Shown one piece after another: positions 59,068 to 64,000 of a DNA stretch of 64,000 nt (the first letter of the stretch is position 1; each line of letters begins with the position of its first letter). The DNA lies in NCBI RefSeq assembly GCF_003387075.1, contig NZ_QUMQ01000001.1:1922001-1986000 (forward strand). Direction: 5' to 3'. The notes beneath the pieces are model-generated. The model searched no databases. It was given only the letters and a program-made list of their open reading frames with translations, and was not told the origin of the DNA. This stretch comes from Asanoa ferruginea. GTDB taxonomy: Bacteria > Actinomycetota > Actinomycetes > Mycobacteriales > Micromonosporaceae. A program made the translations under genes and the position numbers.

Positions 59068-60531
59068 TCAGCCGATCACGAACTCGGCCTGGCGCATGAT
59101 CGGATCTGCGTCTGGCGCGCTCCGGGTCGGCGCAGCGGACGCTGTCGGGGCCGCGACGGCGAGGGTGACGGCGTCGCGATCCCAGTGGTAGGTCAGGCGC
59201 AGTCCTCGCCGCGCGAAGCCGTCTTCCCGACGCGCCGCAGCGGCCCCGGCTCCGGCATCCGCCGATGCGGCGGTGCCAGTCTGGACGCCTGGTGGGCCGG
59301 GTGGCTCGCCCTCCCGCAGGAACGCGGTGACTGGGGCGAGGAGCGCGTCCTGCCGCAGATAGACGGTGGGCGGGTGACCTTCGGGTGGTTCCGTCAGTTG
59401 GCTGGCGACGCAGCGGTAGTAGACACGTCCGTGGTGGACGCCGGCGCCCATCCGCCTTCCGCACATCCCGCACGTGATGAGGCCGCGGAACAGGTATGGG
59501 ACGTCGCTGCGGCGCGGGGCCTTGCCGGTCTGGCCGGCCGTGCCACGGACATGGATGGCGTCCTGGACGCGGGTGAAGGTGTCCGCGTCGATCAACGGTT
59601 CGTGGGCTTGGTCGGTGGACCGGACCCAGTCGTCGGGATGGTTCCAGCGGTGGCGGGTGGTGTATCCGGCGGCGACGTCGTCGACGTCAAGGAGGACGTC
59701 ATCGCTGCGTTGCCGGTTCCAGACCTGCTGGCCGGTGTATCGCGGGTTGAGTAAGAGAGCGCGCACTGCTGTCGTTTGCCACTCGGTGGCGCGGCGATGT
59801 GGGTTGCGGGCACGGTCGTGGGCCGATGGGCAGGCGATGCCGTCGAGGGTTAGGCCGCGGGCGATCGCGGTCATGCCACGGCCGGCCAGGTACTCGGCGA
59901 AGATCCGCACGACGACCGTGGCGGTGACCGGGTCGGCCACGAGGCGGTGCAGCCGCCGGCCGTCGGCGGCCCGGGCCGGGTTCGGATGCGGTCCCGCGTC
60001 CGCGAGCTGGTAGCCGTATGGCGGTCGGCCGCCCAGGAAGCGCCCCTCGGTGAGCGTCTGGGCAGCCATCGCGGAGCGGACCCGCAGGCGGACGCGGTTG
60101 CGTTCGCCCTTGCTCATGCCGCCGTAGAGGGCCATGACCAGGTCATGGGCGTCGCTGCCCGGATCGACTGGCCCGCCGATCTCGGGCACCCACAACTGGA
60201 CGCCGTAGTGGGCCAGCACTGGAAAGGTCAAGCCGAACTGCTCGCCGTAGAAGGCCCGCTGGGGCTCTCCGATGACCACGGCCTGGAACGACCTGCCTGG
60301 ACTCTTGACCGCCTGAAGAAGGTCGCTGGCCGCTGGGCGTCGCTTCCACGGGAGGGACCGGGACACCCCGGTGTCGAAGAACTCGGAGACGATGGTCCCC
60401 GCCGCCGGCGTGATGAGTGCCTCGGCACGACCAAGTTGCCATGACCGCGAGGCCGCGGGTTCCTGATGGTCCTCGGTGGAGACCCGACCATAGAACGCGA
60501 ATCGCAGTTCCCTACTGCCCAGTCGCTTCAT
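59068..60531 (-). CDS. Large serine recombinase (integrase/resolvase family)
   Basis: 487 residues. The resolvase N-terminal domain begins AFYGRVSTEDHQEPAASRSWQ with nucleophile Ser18; QAVVIGEPQRAFYGEQF and SKGERNRVRLRVRSAM are the usual helices. The recombinase domain has GRFLGGRPPYGYQL and a zinc ribbon CGMCGRRM...YYRC. The phrase WQTTAVRALLLNPRYTGQQVWNRQ is typical. Catalyses site-specific integration or excision of a mobile element, or is a relic of one. Stands alone on the minus strand; no excisionase seen. Confidence 0.9.
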   Translation of the reverse strand: MKRLGSRELRFAFYGRVSTEDHQEPAASRSWQLGRAEALITPAAGTIVSEFFDTGVSRSLPWKRRPAASDLLQAVKSPGRSFQAVVIGEPQRAFYGEQFGLTFPVLAHYGVQLWVPEIGGPVDPGSDAHDLVMALYGGMSKGERNRVRLRVRSAMAAQTLTEGRFLGGRPPYGYQLADAGPHPNPARAADGRRLHRLVADPVTATVVVRIFAEYLAGRGMTAIARGLTLDGIACPSAHDRARNPHRRATEWQTTAVRALLLNPRYTGQQVWNRQRSDDVLLDVDDVAAGYTTRHRWNHPDDWVRSTDQAHEPLIDADTFTRVQDAIHVRGTAGQTGKAPRRSDVPYLFRGLITCGMCGRRMGAGVHHGRVYYRCVASQLTEPPEGHPPTVYLRQDALLAPVTAFLREGEPPGPPGVQTGTAASADAGAGAAAARREDGFARRGLRLTYHWDRDAVTLAVAAPTASAAPTRSAPDADPIMRQAEFVIG

Positions 60532-60992
60532 GGTTCAACGATCAGTTGGAGAGATTCAGGTGTCAGTACCGAGCGGCAACGTCTCCTCTCTCGGGGCAAG
60601 GAACTCACTCGCCCTGATGACCCATATCTCGTGCGAGGAGTGGAGACGTACCCGTGTATCGATTGGCGATAGGATCGCCGCGCTCCGGTGGCCGGACAGC
60701 CGGGTAAGAGCCGTGGACAGCGCGCCGGGCTGGCTGGGCGCTTGGCGCCAACCTGACCACGGCCGCCACCTGTGGCAGGTGGTGCCAGGTCATAACGTAG
60801 GCAGGGCGTCGTGCCGGCCTTATTGGGCGATAGCCGCGTAAAGGAAGGCATTCGAAGTCGCGAGCTTGCTGTTCCGGCTCTCCTGGCTAGTCGGCGCGCT
60901 CGTGCAAGCAGACCCCGCCCTCCATACCGGCCGATCATCGTCTGCCGGCCGGACCTCCCCTGCGCAGCGTTTGCGGCAGCTGTGTTTTGCCC
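60532..60992. other. Gap between recombinase and RusA-like gene
   Basis: 461 bases without a gene I can defend. It holds one perfect hairpin, CCACCTGTGGCAGGTGG (60766-60782). Frames in both directions are open by chance but lack protein character. It may include recombination-site DNA. Confidence 0.4.
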
Positions 60993-61367
60993 TCACGTGA
61001 TCAACCGGCGGATTTCGATCCGGGCTCCGGGGACCTCATCGCTTCGGACTGTGCGCTTGCTGGCCTCGAGGTGGTCGACTTGATCGTCTGCAACTTGTGT
61101 CCGGCCGCGCTGAGGTCGAAGCCCCAAGATTCCTTCTAGAGCGTCGATCGTTGGTTTGATCAAGTTGTCGAGGTCCCACACCTCGTTCGTGTTCCGCGCT
61201 TCAGGTGTACTGTACGCAAGCAAGATCGACAAGCGTGCGGTCCACGGTCCAACGCCGGTCTGAGCTACCGCCTCGCGGACCGCGTCTTTCCAGGCAGCCT
61301 CGGCCGAGGTTGAGTAGCTGGCTGGTCGGCCGACGACGTTCACGATGATGAGCGTCTCGAACCTCAT
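60993..61367 (-). CDS. RusA-like Holliday-junction resolvase
   Basis: 124 residues. WDLDNLIKPTIDALEGILG and ADDQVDHLEASKR contain the Asp residues of the RusA active site (DLDN-x-x-K and DD). RusA family enzymes cut four-way junctions and are mostly phage or mobile-element genes. No good ribosome site; ATG at 61367. Next to a DUF3883 protein and the recombinase, which suggests a mobile or defence context. Confidence 0.72.
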   Translation of the reverse strand: MRFETLIIVNVVGRPASYSTSAEAAWKDAVREAVAQTGVGPWTARLSILLAYSTPEARNTNEVWDLDNLIKPTIDALEGILGLRPQRGRTQVADDQVDHLEASKRTVRSDEVPGARIEIRRLIT

Positions 61368-61604
61368 AAACCACGATCATGAGGTCACGGCCTGTGGAAG
61401 GGAAGGCTCCGCACGGCTCCCCTTGTCCCCGCGCTGCCCTGCGGCGGAAGGATCTTGGGCGGTGGTCTTCCCCCGGCCCGGTCCCGCCCGGCTGCGCGCT
61501 GGCGTCATCGCTGCGCCGCTTTCCGGCGGTCCAGCCCTACCGAATCGATCAAATGTCTGCCCCTCTGGCAGCGAGAAGGTAAGTCGACGGATGAGAGCGT
61601 CAGC
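61368..61604. other. Gap with no recognised feature
   Basis: 237 bases between the RusA-like and DUF3883 genes, both leftward. No ORF with protein character and no clear terminator. Confidence 0.35.
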
Positions 61605-64000
61605 TCACGATGGCGTCTCTTGGTAGTGGTCCGCAAAGGTGAACTGGTAGCGCACGCCGTCACCGACCGTGCGGTACAACCGACTCGTTTTTGGGTCTAG
61701 TGGGTTGGGAAGTCGGTGGATGCGGCGCCGTTCGCCGTCGAGGACATGCGTCACGAACAAGATCTCGTACCTCTCGCGGCGCTTGAGGTGTTGCGCGCGT
61801 GCGATCTCAAGGTCAGTAAGTTGGAACTCTGCGTGGTCGCCGGTGGTCGACTTGACCTCGAACATGATCCGCAGCTTCTTGTCATCGACAACAAGGTCAT
61901 AGCCGAGGGTGTCGTCGCCCTCGTTGTCGCCGAGGATTTGGTTGCGGTAGCCGGATCGCCAGCTCTGCAGTTCGGTAACGCCGGGGAAGTTCATTTTGAG
62001 CCACTCGATTGCCGCGATCTCTCCGGCAAGACCAATTGCGCCCATCTGCGCGTCTGAGGGCCGGAGTCGCCTTGCGGCGGTCGTGCCAGTACGGCCCGGG
62101 CTGGGAAATCTGTTCCTGGGCAGGTCGCGTTCGACGAGGAATGCGTTGCCGTCGGAGTTTCGGAACTCTGACGTGGCACTGGCGCGGACGGCGGCGGCGA
62201 TCTGTGCATAGTTCGACTCGTCTGCAAGGACCGGCGTGCCGTCGATCGTGATGGTCCGACGTTCCTGCTCGTGGTGGCGACGCAACTGCTCCTGCTCACT
62301 CTGCGCGCGGGCCAACGCCTCGGGCGGTAGGCCCAAGGCGTGGGTCTCGACGCTCACCGGCATGTCGGTGGGCCAGCGTCCGCTACTGGCGAGCCACGTC
62401 AAGAAGCGGTCCTGGCCGACAGGCTCGAAGTCCAGCATTCCCGTCGCGGCCGCCGCGTCGGCGATTTTGGTCCTGTCTCCGGGCAGATTGGACGCTGCCT
62501 GGTGCCTAAAGTCTTCGTACGCGCGGATAATCTCCGCGGCCCTACCCGTCCACTCCATCACGCGCGCGCGGTTGTCCGTGAGGAGTTTCTCGACGGGCTC
62601 AAGGATGTATTTCTCCTCGAGGTCTGTAGCCCCAGCGGCGGTAAGCCATTTGTTGACCTGGGCAAGCATCAGTTCGTCAGGGACCGTCGGATAGTGATCG
62701 TTCGGCCAATTTGGATCCGGCACCAGGGTGGTCATTGCTCGATGCTCGACGTAATGATCCAACGTCTGGCCGGCGTGAAAGTTGGGAAGGTACGCAACCC
62801 GAAGTGCGTCGAGGATGCGCGATGCGCGTGTAGAGGTGAAATGGCGGAACTGTTGCGCGATCCCGGCGGGGTCCTTAAGCGGTTGATACGGGGCGCCTAG
62901 TCGTTCGATGGCGGTGTTGAGGTCCTGCAGCTCGATGCCAAGTAGTCGTCGGGCAGTGTCGAGCCCTTCACCTGCGGACTGGAGGAGCATTTGCGGTGAA
63001 GCGTTGCCAGTTCGCGTGCATAGCCAGAGCGCGATGTCGACGGGTGCGAGCGAGGTTTCGTCGCCAGCATTGAGCTGACGGGCGAGGGTGTGATCGAACA
63101 CGGCCACAAGTGGTACCAGTACCTCGAGGCTGATCTCGTCTGGCCGGCGGATCGCGGCCCGGACCTCCTCAACGCGCTTGACTGGCTCGCCGAGCGCCGC
63201 AGCGATCGCAAACGAGGAAGGTGTTTGCGTCAGTCCGTACCCGGCTTCATCCAGCTCGGAGAGCGCGACGCGTAGGGCGTCACCGAGGCCCGGGTAGGCG
63301 AGCAGCTCGCCGATGGCCGGGGTCGCTCGTGCTAAGAGCCCCAGATAATTGCCACCTTGTGGCGGCACGACGAGGACCGTGGGGTACTCGTCGTCGTTTA
63401 CGGCAAGATAGCGGGTGCCACCCATGGCGGCCGCAACGACGTCTGCGTCAATGCTCGCCTCGATGCTGGCGGCGGTGACGAGGCGGATCCGGCGCAGTCT
63501 GGTGATCAGGCGACGCAGAGCGTCTGGCCCAGCGCTTCGAACACGCTGTAGCCGGAGTTCGATGACGGCAGCGACGAGGTCAACAAGCCACACGTGCTCT
63601 GGCTGGACGAGCAGCGGCGAGTCGGCGCTCGGCGTGAAGGGGGCCGAGTCGACGCGGACGGTTGGCTTCAGGTCAGATACTCGCCGGACACGGGCGCCGA
63701 AAGAGTCGATAAGACGGCCAGCGATGACTCCTGCCGCACTATGACGCAACCGCAATACGGGATGATCGGTGTATTCAAGAAGCTGAAGTCGCTGACGTTC
63801 GTCGACGTCCTGTACAAACAGGGGGCCGCCGAAGCTGGGGTCGGCTATGTCGATCACCTGCAAGGTTGCCCCGCGTGTAACCACCACCGGGGCCCCGCTG
63901 GCGCCGTCGAGGGGACTGCCGCGGGGAGTCTCCGATACGGCTGTGACCCATGCGTCTTCGTAGGCGGCACGGAATTGTGGCAGCACGGTCGGCGGCACCT
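61605..64000 (-). CDS. Large protein with C-terminal DUF3883 nuclease-like domain, partial
   Basis: At least 797 residues; the N-terminal part lies beyond the right edge. The visible N-terminal portion is helical with no family I can name. The last 170 residues (GLAGEIAAIEWLKMNFPG then GYDLVVDDKKLRIMFEVKSTTGDHAEFQLTDLEIARAQHL and YEILFVTHVLD) fit DUF3883, a PD-(D/E)xK-like domain with Asp in YDLVV and EVK in FEVKS. Such large proteins often start with a sacsin/Hsp90-like ATPase and occur in defence islands. A GTG at 63998 is only the first available codon, not a supported start. Confidence 0.72.
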   Translation of the reverse strand, partial: VPPTVLPQFRAAYEDAWVTAVSETPRGSPLDGASGAPVVVTRGATLQVIDIADPSFGGPLFVQDVDERQRLQLLEYTDHPVLRLRHSAAGVIAGRLIDSFGARVRRVSDLKPTVRVDSAPFTPSADSPLLVQPEHVWLVDLVAAVIELRLQRVRSAGPDALRRLITRLRRIRLVTAASIEASIDADVVAAAMGGTRYLAVNDDEYPTVLVVPPQGGNYLGLLARATPAIGELLAYPGLGDALRVALSELDEAGYGLTQTPSSFAIAAALGEPVKRVEEVRAAIRRPDEISLEVLVPLVAVFDHTLARQLNAGDETSLAPVDIALWLCTRTGNASPQMLLQSAGEGLDTARRLLGIELQDLNTAIERLGAPYQPLKDPAGIAQQFRHFTSTRASRILDALRVAYLPNFHAGQTLDHYVEHRAMTTLVPDPNWPNDHYPTVPDELMLAQVNKWLTAAGATDLEEKYILEPVEKLLTDNRARVMEWTGRAAEIIRAYEDFRHQAASNLPGDRTKIADAAAATGMLDFEPVGQDRFLTWLASSGRWPTDMPVSVETHALGLPPEALARAQSEQEQLRRHHEQERRTITIDGTPVLADESNYAQIAAAVRASATSEFRNSDGNAFLVERDLPRNRFPSPGRTGTTAARRLRPSDAQMGAIGLAGEIAAIEWLKMNFPGVTELQSWRSGYRNQILGDNEGDDTLGYDLVVDDKKLRIMFEVKSTTGDHAEFQLTDLEIARAQHLKRRERYEILFVTHVLDGERRRIHRLPNPLDPKTSRLYRTVGDGVRYQFTFADHYQETPS

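Noticed and set aside
60528-60938. 136-codon leftward frame upstream of the recombinase
   Set aside because: Overlaps the recombinase start and has no protein character; probably chance.

Overview
The window is high-GC DNA with many GTG starts and one TTG start, AGGAGG-type ribosome sites, actinobacterial protein families (DivIVA-like coiled coil, STAS antagonist, NarL/DevS-type two-component pair, relatives of Streptomyces coelicolor SCO2521-SCO2524) and a LexA box of the TCGAAC-N4-GTTCGA type. This points to a filamentous actinomycete. Micromonosporaceae is my best guess from gene content, but I could not test it. I saw no rRNA, no intact tRNA and no CRISPR array.

Left part (1-21 kb): sugar uptake and polysaccharide breakdown. 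A YtfQRT-like furanose ABC importer (leftward, cut by the window edge) is divergent from a LacI regulator with two TGTTAGCGTT operators between them. After two small membrane or hypothetical genes and a DHA2 efflux pump with a divergent TetR, a seven-gene leftward operon (19963 to 7575) encodes a cytoplasmic GH127 beta-L-arabinofuranosidase, a CUT1-type ABC importer (binding lipoprotein and two permeases) and three exported hydrolases: a Tat-exported GH127/GH146-like enzyme with a LamG domain, a GH43, and a 1101-residue MGH1-like enzyme with discoidin-like modules. It faces a LacI gene and has the palindrome GCCGAAAACCTTTTCGGC in front. The likely substrate is an L-arabinofuranose-rich plant polymer or glycoprotein. 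In both ABC systems a strong hairpin lies just after the binding-protein gene.

Middle (21-38 kb): ordinary accessory metabolism, mostly regulator/target pairs read away from each other (TetR/membrane protein, methyltransferase/HxlR, TetR/FAD monooxygenase, MarR/FMN reductase, GntR/CynX-type MFS). Several carry recognisable palindromic operators. There is also a DEAD-box helicase with a hairpin leader, a dienelactone hydrolase, a 2-hydroxyacid dehydrogenase, a STAS protein, mscL and a 75-residue protein under a LexA box. A block of 54/107-bp tandem repeats fills 33.97-34.47 kb.

38-52 kb: the most unusual part. A SCO2521-like gene is divergent from a 1445-residue DUF4062-NACHT-HEAT protein, followed by a 56-residue membrane peptide and an operon of SCO2524-, SCO2523- (variant P-loop) and SCO2522-like genes. 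Beyond lie a secreted metzincin-like protease and a repeat-rich protein with RHIM-like amyloid motifs whose C-terminus is in another reading frame. This looks like a conserved actinobacterial module of unknown function combined with NLR-like and amyloid-signalling components.

Right part (52-64 kb): M1 peptidase, a sensor kinase/response regulator pair, an SDR overlapping a QueA-like gene, a DivIVA-like coiled-coil protein, and then a likely mobile segment with lower apparent GC: a tRNA-Lys anticodon-arm-like fragment, a large serine recombinase, a RusA-like resolvase and the C-terminal part of a large DUF3883 protein that runs off the window, probably the edge of a defence or integrative island.
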